NCBI RefSeq assembly: GCF_900103165.1
Contig: NZ_FNKY01000001.1
Span: 620,001-684,000 of the forward strand
DNA length: 64,000 nt
Origin: Nitrosospira multiformis
GTDB taxonomy: Bacteria; Pseudomonadota; Gammaproteobacteria; Burkholderiales; Nitrosomonadaceae
Direction of reading: 5' to 3'
Position 1 is the first letter of the stretch. Each line of letters begins with the position of its first letter. Position numbers and translations under genes: made by a program. The notes below the pieces were generated by a model, which searched no databases, was not told the origin of the DNA, and saw nothing but the letters and a program-made list of their open reading frames with translations. Shown here one piece after another: positions 1 to 9,400 of this stretch.

Positions 1-349
1 TGCGATTCGTGCCGATTACGCCGAGCGGGGTTTGAATCAGCGGATATGCCGGATGTGACACGTTACAAACCCAAATCCGGCGGTTGACTGGCTATATTTT
101 ATTTTAGTATCATGATTCACAAAGATTTTTTCTTTATTTGATCTTTATTCCTTGATAAGTTTGCTACGATAGGAAACACGCCCCCGAAGGGAATAGGAGG
201 TGCTGCAAAAATCTTTGCAGCTCATGGCGTTGAGCTGAAAATGAGGGGCCATGATTTGTTGCCCACCGTATCACCTGGCATTTAATTTGATTGATGACCG
301 GAAATCTGAGAATTTCAGCGATAACTCGTACTGATCATTCCCCCCCTGC
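1..349. other. Left-end region upstream of aat
   Basis: No complete gene is visible here. Short open frames run in from the left edge and stop within the first 90 bases, so the tail of an upstream gene may be present, but its frame cannot be decided. Positions 112-175 match the dispersed repeat described at 28904-29016 without gaps over about 62 bases; this copy lacks the GGATTTAGG tail and sits about 170 bases before aat. No clear promoter or terminator was found. Confidence 0.4.
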
Positions 350-1048
350 ATGATTCCCTGGCTCACTCCTGAATCTCATTTTCCCCCGTTGGACACTGCG
401 CTTCTCAAGCCCAGCGGCCTGCTTGCCGCAGGTGGAGATCTCTCGCCGCAGCGTCTGATCGAAGCCTACCGCCGCGGAATTTTTCCCTGGTTTAACGAGG
501 GTGAACCTATTCTATGGTGGAGCCCCGATCCGCGCATGGTGCTGTTTCCAGGTGAGCTTAAAATCTCTCGATCGCTAAGAAAAACGCTGAAGAAGGATAA
601 CTATGAAATTCGTGTCGATAACGCTTTTAGCGAGGTTATGCAAGCGTGCGCCGCGCCGCGCGGGGAGCAACCCGGGACGTGGATCCACGCGGAAATGATC
701 TCAGCCTACACTGCGTTGCATGAAATGGGGGTGGCCCATTCCGTCGAAGTTTGGATGCGCGGCGAATTAATGGGTGGGCTATACGGCGTTGCTCAGGGAA
801 AGGTATTTTTTGGAGAATCAATGTTCTCCCGCATCCCGGATACTTCCAAAATTGCATTCGTGCATTTGGTAAAACAACTGGAACGCTGGGGTTTTCACAT
901 GATCGACTGTCAAATGAAAACCACGCATCTCGCTTCCCTCGGCGGGCGTGAAATTTCCCGGGAGGAATTTGGTCAGAAATTAAAAGAATTGGTAAACTAT
1001 ACCGAGCGAGTTGAAAAATGGTGCTTCGATCATGAGCCAATTGAATGA
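350..1048 (+). CDS. aat: Leucyl/phenylalanyl-tRNA--protein transferase
   Basis: Cytoplasmic aminoacyltransferase that adds Leu or Phe from charged tRNA to proteins with N-terminal Arg or Lys, marking them for ClpS/ClpAP degradation. The 232-residue protein has the usual family length and opening, with the [20 protein letters not shown] block at residues 28-47 and the FGESMFSR and [20 protein letters not shown] blocks in the C-terminal half. The ATG at 350 gives a family-typical N-terminus. It overlaps the next gene, bpt, by 17 bases. The two make the two bacterial N-degron tagging enzymes and are very likely one operon. Confidence 0.96.
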   Translation: MIPWLTPESHFPPLDTALLKPSGLLAAGGDLSPQRLIEAYRRGIFPWFNEGEPILWWSPDPRMVLFPGELKISRSLRKTLKKDNYEIRVDNAFSEVMQACAAPRGEQPGTWIHAEMISAYTALHEMGVAHSVEVWMRGELMGGLYGVAQGKVFFGESMFSRIPDTSKIAFVHLVKQLERWGFHMIDCQMKTTHLASLGGREISREEFGQKLKELVNYTERVEKWCFDHEPIE

Positions 1049-1778
1049 TCTGCCTTCATCGGTACTACAGTTTTACACTACCGCGTCTTATCCGTGTAGC
1101 TATCTACCGGAAAAATTAGCACGGTCACAGGTGGCGACACCCAGTCATCTGATCGATACCGGTGTCTATGGCGAACTGGTAAAGGCCGGCTTCCGCCGCA
1201 GCGGCGCATTTACCTATCGTCCTTACTGCGATAACTGCCGCGCTTGTGTACCCGTACGGATTGCCGTTGATGAATTGGTTCTCAGGCGTGCTCATCGCCG
1301 CTCCTGGAAACGGCACCAGCACCTGGTTGCAACGCAGCACGATCTGTATTATCACCCGGACCACTACGCACTCTATCTGCGCTATCAGACGCAACGTCAT
1401 TATGGTGGCGGCATGGATCGCGACAGTCGCGAACAATATCGCCATTTTCTGCTGCCAAGCAACGTCAATTCCAGGCTGGTTGAGTTCCACGAAAACGGGC
1501 AGCTGCGCATGATCAGCATCATCGACAAACTGCCCGACGGGATATCGTCTGTCTATACCTTTTTCGATCCGGATGTGCCGGGGGCGAGCTTTGGCACTTA
1601 CAATATCCTGTGGCAAGCGCAACAGTGCCTTGCGCTAAGACTCCCCTATCTCTATCTGGGATACTGGATCAAGGAAAGCCGGAAAATGGCCTACAAAGCT
1701 GGTTTCAGGCCGTTACAAGGCTTGACCGACGGGCAATGGGAGCCGTTGAGTCACATACAAAGCAGAAGTTTCGCGTAG
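1032..1778 (+). CDS. bpt: Aspartate/glutamate leucyltransferase (Bpt, arginyltransferase family)
   Basis: Transfers Leu from tRNA to proteins with N-terminal Asp or Glu, the second arm of the bacterial N-degron pathway. The protein contains the [12 protein letters not shown] cysteine motif near residue 60, the YRRFL-like block, and the C-terminal [20 protein letters not shown] block of this family. The frame stays open upstream to 1011, but the ATG at 1032 (MSQLNDLP) fits the family start and gives 248 residues. It starts inside the end of aat, so translational coupling is likely. Confidence 0.93.
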   Translation: MSQLNDLPSSVLQFYTTASYPCSYLPEKLARSQVATPSHLIDTGVYGELVKAGFRRSGAFTYRPYCDNCRACVPVRIAVDELVLRRAHRRSWKRHQHLVATQHDLYYHPDHYALYLRYQTQRHYGGGMDRDSREQYRHFLLPSNVNSRLVEFHENGQLRMISIIDKLPDGISSVYTFFDPDVPGASFGTYNILWQAQQCLALRLPYLYLGYWIKESRKMAYKAGFRPLQGLTDGQWEPLSHIQSRSFA

Positions 1779-1826
1779 AAACTGCGCTATGCCATGTGCG
1801 ATGATAATCGAATGTCTCATGGTGTT

Positions 1827-2762
1827 CTATCGTTGCATTTTCCGTATGGCTGCCGCACGTTTCTCCAAAGGCGTCGCTTTGCTTGCATAGCCAATATCAC
1901 GATATAGCTGCGCCAAGTTTTCAAGGCTCGTCGCAACATTGGGATGATCCGGGCCAAGCGTTTTTTCAGAAATCGCCAGCGCGCGCTTGAAAAGCGGCTC
2001 CGCATGCGCGAATTTCCCTTGGTCTCTATACAATCCTCCCAGGTTATTCAGACTGAGTGCCACGTTCGGATGATCCGGGCCGAACGCTTTTTTTGAAATG
2101 GTAAATGTGCGCTTATAAAGCGGTTCGGCTTGCGCATATTGTTCCTGGGCCTGGTATAGTTGAGCCAGATTGTTCAGGCTTATGGCAACATTGGGATGAT
2201 CTGGGCCGAGCGCCTTTTCTAAAATCGCCAGCGCGCGTTTGAGAAGCGGCTCAGCCTGCGCATACTGTCCCTGAGCTTCGTATAGCTGGCCGAGGTTGTT
2301 CAGGCTGATGGCGACATTGGGATGATCCGGGCCGAGGGTTTTCTCATCAATCGCCAACGCACGCTTGTAGAGCGGCTCGGCCTGCGCATATTGCTCTTGA
2401 TTTCTGTACAGTGTCGCAAGATTATTCAGGCTCGCCGCGACTTCGGGGCTCTCCGGGCCAACCGATTTCTCAAAAATGGCCAGTGCACGCTTGAAAAGCG
2501 GCTCGGCCTGGGTATATTGACCTTGTGCACTATGCAATAAGGCAAGGCTATTCAAACTCGTGGCCACGTCGGGATGAAGGGGATCCCGGGTTTGTTCGGC
2601 TGTTTGCAGCGCCTTCTTCGCCACTGAGGTGGCCTGGATATAGTCTCCCTGCTGATAAAGGGATTCCACCTCCGAATTGAGCATTTCCCATTCCGCAGCG
2701 GCCTGAGCGTGTCCGCCAACCACCACGAGAATGAGAACAAAAGAAAAAATAGCCCGCTTCAT
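1827..2762 (-). CDS. Secreted tetratricopeptide-repeat protein (kinesin-light-chain-like repeats)
   Basis: A 311-residue protein with an N-terminal signal peptide (cleavage likely after the HAQA region near residue 21), so periplasmic or exported. The rest is a TPR array: a divergent first unit, five nearly identical 42-residue units with the pattern QYAQAEPLYKRALAI...LGPDHPNVA.SLNNL, and a degenerate last unit. Such arrays are scaffolds for protein contacts; no catalytic domain is present and the partner is unknown. The repeat units are also very similar as DNA, which suggests recent duplication or gene conversion. It converges on bpt and is transcribed away from pyrD. Confidence 0.85.
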   Translation of the reverse strand: MKRAIFSFVLILVVVGGHAQAAAEWEMLNSEVESLYQQGDYIQATSVAKKALQTAEQTRDPLHPDVATSLNSLALLHSAQGQYTQAEPLFKRALAIFEKSVGPESPEVAASLNNLATLYRNQEQYAQAEPLYKRALAIDEKTLGPDHPNVAISLNNLGQLYEAQGQYAQAEPLLKRALAILEKALGPDHPNVAISLNNLAQLYQAQEQYAQAEPLYKRTFTISKKAFGPDHPNVALSLNNLGGLYRDQGKFAHAEPLFKRALAISEKTLGPDHPNVATSLENLAQLYRDIGYASKATPLEKRAAAIRKMQR

Positions 2763-3029
2763 AAGCGCATCCCCCTATACCATGCAGATAATAACGAATG
2801 ATCCCTGACGACATCCGTGAATTCAATTCATCAGAAGAAATAGCTGGACCGGGTGCAACCGGATACTCTGGATGGTTTGCGATAACGTGTACCACGCAAG
2901 ATCTTTGCGGATATCACCCGAGGTGCAATCTCCTGTTCCTTTCGGATAGACACTGTTTTACGGTTGTTGTTACCAATCCCGGAATATCGTTTAACAGACT
3001 CACTACAGTTCCGGGTTAAAATGGGTTCC

Positions 3030-4076
3030 ATGCTCTATTCACTACTCCGTCCGTTGCTATTCAGTCTTGATCCCGAAACGGCTCATCGCTTCACGTTCAG
3101 CGCGGTCGAGAAAGTTCGCCGGCTTGGGTTGCTTACCGGTGGCCCGATACCCTGCCAGCCGCGCAGTGTCATGGGTCTCGATTTTCCCAATCCTGTCGGG
3201 GTGGCCGCCGGCATGGACAAGAACGGCGAGTACCTTGAGACGCTTGCCTCGCTCGGCTTCGGTTTTATCGAAATCGGCACCGTTACCCCCCGCCCCCAGC
3301 CGGGTAATCCCCAGCCACGTTTGTTTCGCGTCCCTGAGGCAAACGCCATTATCAACCGCATGGGTTTCAATAACCAGGGAGTGGACAACCTGGTGGCGAA
3401 TCTCAGGCGATCGAATTACCACGGCGTACTCGGTATTAACATCGGTAAAAATTTTGATACGCCGGTAGAAAGAGCCGCGGATGATTATCTGATTTGTCTG
3501 AGCAAAGTCTATCGCCACGCCGGCTACGTTGTCGTCAACATTTCTTCCCCCAACACGCCCCATCTTCGTCAACTGCAAAACGCTGAGGAGCTCGATCATT
3601 TATTGGGCCTGGTGAAATCGAAGCAAATGGAACTCGCGGATGAGCATGCCAAATACACGCCCCTGGCGGTAAAGATTGCTCCTGATCTGGAGCCGTCGCA
3701 AATTGTATCCATCGCGGCCCTGCTGATGAAACATCAGATTGACGGAGTTATCGCCACGAATACCACGCTTTCCCGGGCTGGTGCGGAAGCATTGCCTCAT
3801 GCCGGCGAGAAGGGCGGGTTAAGCGGTGCCCCGCTTAAAGAACGCGCCACAGCGGTTGTCCGTCATCTGCACGTTGTGTTGCAAGGGGCGATACCCATCA
3901 TCGCCGCGGGCGGCATCATGTGCGCGGCGGACGCAAAGGAAAAAATCGATGCGGGGGCAAGCCTGGTGCAAATTTACAGCGGCCTGATTTATCGTGGTCC
4001 TCGTCTGGTAAGCGAAGTGGCACGTGCGCTTTGCGCATCGCCTGTGCCAGATCTTTTACGCTCGGGTTCAGGATGA
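3030..4076 (+). CDS. pyrD: Dihydroorotate dehydrogenase, class 2 (quinone-dependent)
   Basis: Oxidises dihydroorotate to orotate in pyrimidine synthesis, passing electrons to membrane quinone through FMN. The N-terminus [20 protein letters not shown] is the typical amphipathic membrane-binding helix of class 2 enzymes. [14 protein letters not shown] near residue 170 carries the class 2 catalytic Ser, and NTTLSR and GGI near the C-terminus fit the FMN-binding blocks. The ATG at 3030 matches the family start; an in-frame ATG at 3021 is also possible. The bases just before it (CTACAGTTCCGGGTTAAAATG) resemble the tail of the dispersed repeat. It overlaps the next gene by four bases (ATGA). Confidence 0.95.
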   Translation: MLYSLLRPLLFSLDPETAHRFTFSAVEKVRRLGLLTGGPIPCQPRSVMGLDFPNPVGVAAGMDKNGEYLETLASLGFGFIEIGTVTPRPQPGNPQPRLFRVPEANAIINRMGFNNQGVDNLVANLRRSNYHGVLGINIGKNFDTPVERAADDYLICLSKVYRHAGYVVVNISSPNTPHLRQLQNAEELDHLLGLVKSKQMELADEHAKYTPLAVKIAPDLEPSQIVSIAALLMKHQIDGVIATNTTLSRAGAEALPHAGEKGGLSGAPLKERATAVVRHLHVVLQGAIPIIAAGGIMCAADAKEKIDAGASLVQIYSGLIYRGPRLVSEVARALCASPVPDLLRSGSG

Positions 4077-4753
4077 ACAGAGATTCGCTTATAGCGAAAA
4101 TCGATGCCACCCTGCCGCAAACGCAGTGCCGCCAATGCGGCTTCTCTGGTTGTGAACCTTATGCGACGGCCATCGCGGAAGGCCGTGCCGCCATTAACCA
4201 GTGCCCTCCCGGCGGTGAGCAGGGGATACTCAAATTGGCGGAGCTGCTGGGAGTGAGCCCTATCCCGCTGAATACCAAGCACGGCATGACAAAGCCGAAG
4301 GCGGTAGCGGTTATCGACGAGCAGGCCTGTATTGGCTGCACGCTTTGTATCCTGGCTTGTCCGGTCGATGCCATTGTAGGTGCGGCCAAGCAAATGCATA
4401 CTGTATTTGCCGCGGAATGTACTGGCTGCGAGCTGTGTATCGCGCCATGTCCGGTGGATTGCATCAGCATGATTCCCCTTAAGCAACCCGTCAGCAGCGC
4501 CAGGGCTGAATCTTGTGCGCCGATCGAGGACCTGCCGGCGCACGAAGATCAGAAAAGAAAGACCGCCGATCGCGCGCGCGCGCGTTACCGGTTCAGGCTA
4601 CAAAGGCTTGAGCGCGAGAAACAGGAGCAGGAAGAGAGGCTTGCACAAAAAACCGGAGTAGTGAGATCCGTAAGCGGTTCCTCAAACAGTGATTTCAAGA
4701 AAGCCGCTATCCAGGCTGCGCTGGAACGTGCCAACGTTGGCCGGGCTGGGTAA
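4073..4753 (+). CDS. RnfB-like Fe-S protein (electron transport complex subunit B family), soluble form
   Basis: Iron-sulfur electron carrier. Residues 19-44 hold the [13 protein letters not shown] four-cysteine motif of RnfB/RsxB. Two ferredoxin-type 4Fe-4S motifs follow, [12 protein letters not shown] and [12 protein letters not shown]. Canonical RnfB starts with a hydrophobic anchor; this protein does not, so it should be cytosolic. The C-terminus (from about residue 150) is charged and probably helical. The start at 4073 overlaps the pyrD stop, and nth follows. No rnfA, C, D, G or E gene is in the window, so a complete Rnf complex cannot be claimed. A ferredoxin role for nth maturation or another oxidoreductase is only a guess. 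Confidence 0.82.
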   Translation: MNRDSLIAKIDATLPQTQCRQCGFSGCEPYATAIAEGRAAINQCPPGGEQGILKLAELLGVSPIPLNTKHGMTKPKAVAVIDEQACIGCTLCILACPVDAIVGAAKQMHTVFAAECTGCELCIAPCPVDCISMIPLKQPVSSARAESCAPIEDLPAHEDQKRKTADRARARYRFRLQRLEREKQEQEERLAQKTGVVRSVSGSSNSDFKKAAIQAALERANVGRAG

Positions 4754-4803
4754 CTGAATCATATAATAGCACTGGTCGATAATAGCTTCTCCCCCAAAAA
4801 CTC

Positions 4804-5436
4804 ATGAATTCAACCATTCGCCGTGAAATTTTTACCCGTTTCAAGACAATTAATCCTCATCCCACTACCGAGTTGGAGTACAGCTCACCATTCGAGTTGC
4901 TGGTAGCGGTAGTGCTCTCTGCCCAAGCCACTGACAAGAGCGTGAATCTCGCAACCCGCAAACTGTTTCTCAAGGCCAATACGCCGGAGAAAATTCTCGC
5001 CCTGGGTGAAGCAGGTTTGCGAGATGCCATCAAGAGCATCGGATTATATAAAACTAAAGCAAAAAATATTCTGGCGACTTGCGCCCTGCTTATTGAGCAT
5101 CACGGCAGCATGGTGCCGCAAACTCGGGAACAGCTGGAAAAATTACCCGGTGTGGGACGCAAGACGGCCAATGTAATATTGAACACTGCCTTCGGCGAAC
5201 CCACTATCGCAGTGGATACCCACATTTTTCGTGTCGCCAACCGTATCGGAATCGCACCCGGGAAAACCGTGCTGGAAGTGGAGTTGAAACTGCTGAAACA
5301 TATTCCAAAAGAATTCTGTCACGATGCTCATCACTGGCTTATTTTACATGGGCGCTACGTATGTGTGGCGAGGAAACCAAAATGCGCCATATGCGTCATT
5401 AATGATTTGTGCGAGTACAAGGACAAAAATCTTTAA
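4804..5436 (+). CDS. nth: Endonuclease III
   Basis: Base-excision-repair DNA glycosylase/AP lyase that removes oxidised pyrimidines. The helix-hairpin-helix LPGVGRKTANVILN near residue 115 contains the catalytic Lys, followed by VDTHIFRVANR with the catalytic Asp. The C-terminal 4Fe-4S cluster ligands are present with the classic spacing CX6CX2CX5C. Its 210 residues are normal for the family. It lies 50 bases after the RnfB-like gene, the same order (rnfB then nth) as in other proteobacteria. Confidence 0.96.
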   Translation: MNSTIRREIFTRFKTINPHPTTELEYSSPFELLVAVVLSAQATDKSVNLATRKLFLKANTPEKILALGEAGLRDAIKSIGLYKTKAKNILATCALLIEHHGSMVPQTREQLEKLPGVGRKTANVILNTAFGEPTIAVDTHIFRVANRIGIAPGKTVLEVELKLLKHIPKEFCHDAHHWLILHGRYVCVARKPKCAICVINDLCEYKDKNL

Positions 5437-5510
5437 TGAAGAATATCCCTTATCGATCGGATGCTGCTTTGCCCCGTATTCCAAAGATTGAACACTCCAC
5501 CCCTCGTCCA

Positions 5511-5529
5511 ACTACCGGATTCAGGTTAA
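5511..5529 (+). repeat. Tail-only copy of the dispersed 5'-leader repeat
   Basis: ACTACCGGATTCAGGTTAA matches the 3' tail of the repeat copies at 25218-25295 and 28904-29016 and runs straight into the ATG of the DUF1841 gene at 5530. The AGG within it is placed as a ribosome-binding site. The core of the repeat is not recognisable upstream. Confidence 0.5.
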
Positions 5530-5958
5530 ATGTTTAATCCTTCCAGAGAACAAGCGCGCCTATTTTTCTTCGATGCATGGCGCAAATACCGGCAGAGAGA
5601 AATGCTTTCCGCGATGGAAAATATAGCGCTTGAGGCCATTCTGCTGCATCCGGAATACCATGCCATGCTTGATGACACAGCGCGCTATCAAGACAAGGAT
5701 TATTTGCCTGAAATGGGCGATACCAATCCATTTCTGCACATGAGCATGCATATCGCCATCAGGGAACAGCTTTCGATAGACCAGCCTGTGGGAATTCGCC
5801 AGCGGTTTGAGCGGCTGCTGACGAAAACCGGCGATGAACATGCCGTTATGCATCAAATCATGGAGTGCCTGGCGGAGATGATCTGGCAAGCGCAACGCAG
5901 CCAATCAGCGTTCGACTCTACCGTTTACTTTGAATGCCTGGATCGATGGGAGAATTAA
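5530..5958 (+). CDS. DUF1841 family protein
   Basis: A small (142 aa) cytoplasmic protein of a widespread proteobacterial family without a known function. The start MFNPSREQARLFFFDAWRKYR and the block NPFLHMSMHIAIREQLSIDQP are the recognisable family features. There is no signal peptide, membrane segment or metal-binding cysteine cluster. It follows nth in the same direction. Its ATG is joined directly to a tail copy of the dispersed repeat, which supplies the likely ribosome-binding site. Confidence 0.85.
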   Translation: MFNPSREQARLFFFDAWRKYRQREMLSAMENIALEAILLHPEYHAMLDDTARYQDKDYLPEMGDTNPFLHMSMHIAIREQLSIDQPVGIRQRFERLLTKTGDEHAVMHQIMECLAEMIWQAQRSQSAFDSTVYFECLDRWEN

Positions 5959-6041
5959 TCTATACTTGATAAGACGCTTTGTCTTGCTTATTACACGCTG
6001 GACAAGCGGACAGAAAAAAACTTTCCTGGCCGCTTACCTCA

Positions 6042-6368
6042 TCAGTATTTGGTTTTCAGACCAGATTGACTGGCAAAATAGGCCGCCAGATTTTCAATGT
6101 CTTCTTTACTCAACGCCGCAGCCATACCGGCCATGATGGGATCTTTACGGGCACCTGACTTATACTCATTCAGGGATTTTTCGATATAGCTCGCATGTTG
6201 CCCGGCAATCTTGGGAAAAGCTGGAGCGGGACTGTTGCCGTCAGGGCCGTGACATGCGGCGCAAACTTCAGCCGCCTTTTTTTTCCCAGCCTCAATATTG
6301 GCTGCTATCCCCTGACCGGAAATCAGAAGCAATGCGCCGCTTACTGCGGCAATAATAAAATTTTTCAT
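6042..6368 (-). CDS. Small monohaem cytochrome c (class I, c-553-like)
   Basis: A 108-residue periplasmic cytochrome. The signal peptide ends near AANIEAG, the single haem site is CAACH, and a distal Met ligand is likely in the MAGMAAALS stretch, the class I pattern. AGG-rich bases sit 7-10 bases before the ATG at 6368. Just upstream on the same strand is a second small cytochrome with the same layout; the pair may come from duplication and could be co-transcribed. Likely role: electron shuttle between periplasmic oxidoreductases and the terminal oxidase, inferred from fold only. Confidence 0.9.
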   Translation of the reverse strand: MKNFIIAAVSGALLLISGQGIAANIEAGKKKAAEVCAACHGPDGNSPAPAFPKIAGQHASYIEKSLNEYKSGARKDPIMAGMAAALSKEDIENLAAYFASQSGLKTKY

Positions 6369-6394
6369 AAGACCTTCCTTGCGTAATGAATAAA

Positions 6395-6724
6395 TTATTT
6401 TCCGGAACTGGCGTAATAAGCGGCCAGGTCTTCCATGTCCTGGTCGGAAAGGGAGGCAGCGATACCTTTCATGCTGGGATGACTGCGGGCATCGGTTTTA
6501 TATGCCTGAAGAGCCTTGATCAGGTATTCAGCATGTTGGCCGCCCAGTCTCGGGACCTGATAAACTGTGGGATAGGATGTCCGGTATCCTTCTATACCAT
6601 GACAACCGACGCACATGGCATTTTTCTGCTTGCCCGCCACCGGGTCACCGGCTGCTTGAGCGGCGCCAGTGAATGCCAGGAGCAGACCCCATGCCAATAT
6701 ATTCATTATTGCTGGTCTTTTCAT
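6395..6724 (-). CDS. Small monohaem cytochrome c (class I)
   Basis: Periplasmic monohaem cytochrome of about 109 residues with a signal peptide, one CVGCH haem site and a likely Met ligand in the SMKGIAASLS stretch. The frame is open to 6781, but the ATG at 6724 follows an AGAGGG ribosome-binding site and gives a normal signal peptide (MKRPAIMNILAWGLLL), so I use it. It lies 26 bases before the cytochrome gene at 6042-6368 and resembles it. Role likely periplasmic electron transfer. Confidence 0.88.
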   Translation of the reverse strand: MKRPAIMNILAWGLLLAFTGAAQAAGDPVAGKQKNAMCVGCHGIEGYRTSYPTVYQVPRLGGQHAEYLIKALQAYKTDARSHPSMKGIAASLSDQDMEDLAAYYASSGK

Positions 6725-6815
6725 TATGAGTGCCCTCTTTTCAAAAAGAGCGACTCTAAACGATGTACCATTCCTGGTCAACGAATAAAGTAGCAGAATA
6801 TATGGGAACTTATCA

Positions 6816-8741
6816 TTATTTCTTCTGTCTTGGGGTCGCTTGTTTCGCTTCCAGTTCCTCCCATCGGGCGAGATAGGTCAGGAGTTCCGCTTCAATGGCA
6901 GCAAGGCGTCCTTGCAGGGTTCTGGCTTCATCCGGGCAATCGCGGTAAATGGCCGGAGAACATAACTGGCGGGTAATTTCGGCTTGCTCACGCTCCAGCG
7001 TCTCGATTTTTGATGGCAACTCATCAAGTTCGCGCGTTTCATTGTAACCCAATTTGACGCGAGCGGCCGGTTCTTGCATTCTCTCCCTTGGGATCGCGGG
7101 TTGCTGTTTGTCTAATTGCGGCTTTATTACTGTTTTTAAGACATTTTTTGCCCGGATCCAATCTTCGTAGCCCCCCACGTACTCCCGCAATACGCCATCC
7201 CCTTCGAATGCGATCACCTGGGTTACCACATTATCAAGAAATTCCCGATCATGGCTTACCAGGAACAGTGTGCCGGAATAGTTTTGCAGCAATACCTCAA
7301 GCAGTTCCAGCGTTTCAATATCCAGGTCGTTCGTTGGCTCATCCAGAACCAGTACGTTAGCAGGGCGGGTGAACAAGCGCGCCAGCAACAGCCGGTTACG
7401 CTCTCCGCCAGAGAGCGATTTTACCGGCGAGCGCGTCCGTGCGGGCGCAAACAAAAAATCCTCCAGGTAACTGATCACATGCTTCCTAACCCCGCCGATG
7501 TCGATAAAATCGGAGCCCTGGCTGATAGTCTCGATCAGGGTCGCTTCCTCATTCAATTGTTCGCGCATTTGATCAAAATAGGCGACTGCGAGCTTGGTCC
7601 CCTGCCGCACATTGCCGGTATCAGGCTGCAGCTCACCCAGTATCAGTTTGAGCAAGGTGGACTTTCCCGCACCGTTGGGGCCCAGCAATCCGACGCGGTC
7701 GCCGCGCAGGATGCGGCAGGAAAAATCTTCGATGACAGTTTTATCGCCGTAGTTTTTGCTGACGTGCTCCAATTCGGCAACCATTCGCCCGGATCTCGCG
7801 CCCTCGTCCACGTTGAGACGAACGGCCCCTACTCGTTCGCGGCGAGCGGCGCGTTCCAGCCGCAATGTTTCCAGCCGCCGTACCCTACCCTCATTCCGGG
7901 TACGGCGCGCCTGGATTCCTTTGCGTATCCACACTTCTTCCTGTGCCAGCACCTTGTCGAATTTCTGATTATGGGTTGCCTCGATTTCCAGCAATTCCAT
8001 TTTCTTCTGCTGATATTCAGCGAAATTACCGGGGAAAGCGGTTAAATTTCCTCGATCAAGCTCGATAATTCGTGTTGCCACGTTATTTAAAAAGCGACGA
8101 TCATGGGTAACAAATAGTACGCTTCCGGTAAAATCTCGAAGGAGTCCTTCCAGCCATTCGATAGAGAGAAAATCCAGATGGTTTGTCGGTTCGTCCAGCA
8201 GTAGCACGTCGGGAGACACCACGAGTGCGCGGGCCAGCGCAACACGCTTTTTTAGTCCGCCGGAAAGCTGTCCGATCAACGCATCGGTGGGAAGATTAAG
8301 TTTATCAATGGCGGTTTCTACCCTTCCCTGGATGCGCCACCCATCCTGGGTCTCCAGCTCGGCTTGCAAATCCTGCAAACGGGAAAGAAGTTCGCTGGTA
8401 TCTCCCGTGTCGTCGCTCAAGGCATGAGAAACCTCGTGATACTCGAATAACGTTTGACTGATTGCACCCAATCCTTTGGATACTTCCTGAAATACCGTGA
8501 GAGCCGTATCCAGTTCCGGCTCCTGCGGCACGTAAGCCAGCCTCAAGGCGGGTGCGCGCCAGATCTTGCCATCGTCCGGTCTGTTTTCGGCTGCCAGAAT
8601 ACGCAGCAGGCTTGATTTACCACCACCATTCCTGCCGATCAGGCCAATGCGCTCGCCGGAATCCAGCTGCAAATCCACGTGATCAAGCAATGTATGATGT
8701 CCGAAAGCAAGGCTGACTTTTTCGAGAGTGAGGAGAGGCAT
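6816..8741 (-). CDS. uup: ABC-F family ATPase (Uup-like)
   Basis: A 641-residue cytosolic protein with two ABC ATPase domains and no membrane domain. Domain 1 has Walker A GRNGGGKSS near residue 38 and signature LSGGLKKR; domain 2 has GPNGAGKST near residue 355 and LSGGERNR. A linker of charged helices joins them, and the C-terminal ~100 residues form a coiled-coil region as in Uup. ABC-F proteins act on ribosomes or, for Uup, on branched DNA intermediates. No good ribosome-binding site precedes the ATG at 8741. The symbol rests on the C-terminal coiled coil; another ABC-F member (YheS-like) is less likely. Confidence 0.88.
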   Translation of the reverse strand: MPLLTLEKVSLAFGHHTLLDHVDLQLDSGERIGLIGRNGGGKSSLLRILAAENRPDDGKIWRAPALRLAYVPQEPELDTALTVFQEVSKGLGAISQTLFEYHEVSHALSDDTGDTSELLSRLQDLQAELETQDGWRIQGRVETAIDKLNLPTDALIGQLSGGLKKRVALARALVVSPDVLLLDEPTNHLDFLSIEWLEGLLRDFTGSVLFVTHDRRFLNNVATRIIELDRGNLTAFPGNFAEYQQKKMELLEIEATHNQKFDKVLAQEEVWIRKGIQARRTRNEGRVRRLETLRLERAARRERVGAVRLNVDEGARSGRMVAELEHVSKNYGDKTVIEDFSCRILRGDRVGLLGPNGAGKSTLLKLILGELQPDTGNVRQGTKLAVAYFDQMREQLNEEATLIETISQGSDFIDIGGVRKHVISYLEDFLFAPARTRSPVKSLSGGERNRLLLARLFTRPANVLVLDEPTNDLDIETLELLEVLLQNYSGTLFLVSHDREFLDNVVTQVIAFEGDGVLREYVGGYEDWIRAKNVLKTVIKPQLDKQQPAIPRERMQEPAARVKLGYNETRELDELPSKIETLEREQAEITRQLCSPAIYRDCPDEARTLQGRLAAIEAELLTYLARWEELEAKQATPRQKK

Positions 8742-8854
8742 GATGGGGGAAATGCTACTTCAGCATAATTAACAGGGCGCGCAATTCTGCCATGCTTGGC
8801 AAGCCTTGGCAAAAATCTTCCGGTTGTGATTCGTTCGTTGCGGAGCAGGCTTCA

Positions 8855-9370
8855 TCAGAAATCAAGCGGCGGCCCCTGCCACGTACCGTCTCGCGGCCGC
8901 GCGCGAGCGAGCGCCTGAACTGCGTCGCACCATCCCTCGCACGCGTTGCGTCCCGGCCGGCTTCGCCAGATATTCAACAACCCTTTGCACTTCGCGTAGA
9001 AATGGAAAAATTGTATGATCCGCTGGCGTTGCAGCAGGTCCGGAGATTGGTCACTACAGATGAGTTTATCGTCCGTCATGCCGCGGTCTGTCAAAATGAT
9101 GGCCCCCCAGGCTTTGACTCGTATTCGCGTGCCATACGGCATGCGTGGTCCGAGCACCACTGCATCGAGCAGGTCACCCTCAAGGCCCACGTAATTCGGT
9201 ACGGAGCCATAATTGAAGGGACATGGCAGGGGAGAGATAAAATCAATGCCGCCCGTGGAGCCACGTTTAAGGAAACTGCCTTGCGGAACCTCGATTACCA
9301 CCTCCACTACCGGGGGTTCGGACGGCATCCCATGGTCTGCGTGCGGGGGGCAGTCGTCCGCTTCATTCAC
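8855..9370 (-). CDS. Divergent family I inorganic pyrophosphatase-like protein
   Basis: A 171-residue protein whose central part follows soluble inorganic pyrophosphatase: the PFNYGSVPNY block, then EGDLLDAVVLG in place of the usual DGDPxDxLV metal-binding motif, then TDRGMTDDKLIC in place of the second Asp pair. Two of the three Asp residues of the first motif remain; the first is Glu and the Pro is lost. The C-terminal ~40 residues are Arg-rich and unlike the family. If active it would hydrolyse pyrophosphate; altered activity is possible. It lies 30 bases after corC on the same strand. Confidence 0.7.
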   Translation of the reverse strand: MNEADDCPPHADHGMPSEPPVVEVVIEVPQGSFLKRGSTGGIDFISPLPCPFNYGSVPNYVGLEGDLLDAVVLGPRMPYGTRIRVKAWGAIILTDRGMTDDKLICSDQSPDLLQRQRIIQFFHFYAKCKGLLNIWRSRPGRNACEGWCDAVQALARARPRDGTWQGPPLDF

Positions 9371-9400
9371 CGTCCGAATCCCCTGGACGCTGGCCGTATC

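Noticed and set aside
1850-2640. Regular DNA repeats that could suggest a CRISPR or satellite array
   Set aside because: The period of 126 bases equals 42 codons and the frame encodes TPR units, so the repeats are protein-coding.
7251-8045. 264-codon plus-strand frame inside the ABC-F gene
   Set aside because: The minus strand has both Walker A and signature motifs; the plus-strand frame has none and no ribosome-binding site.
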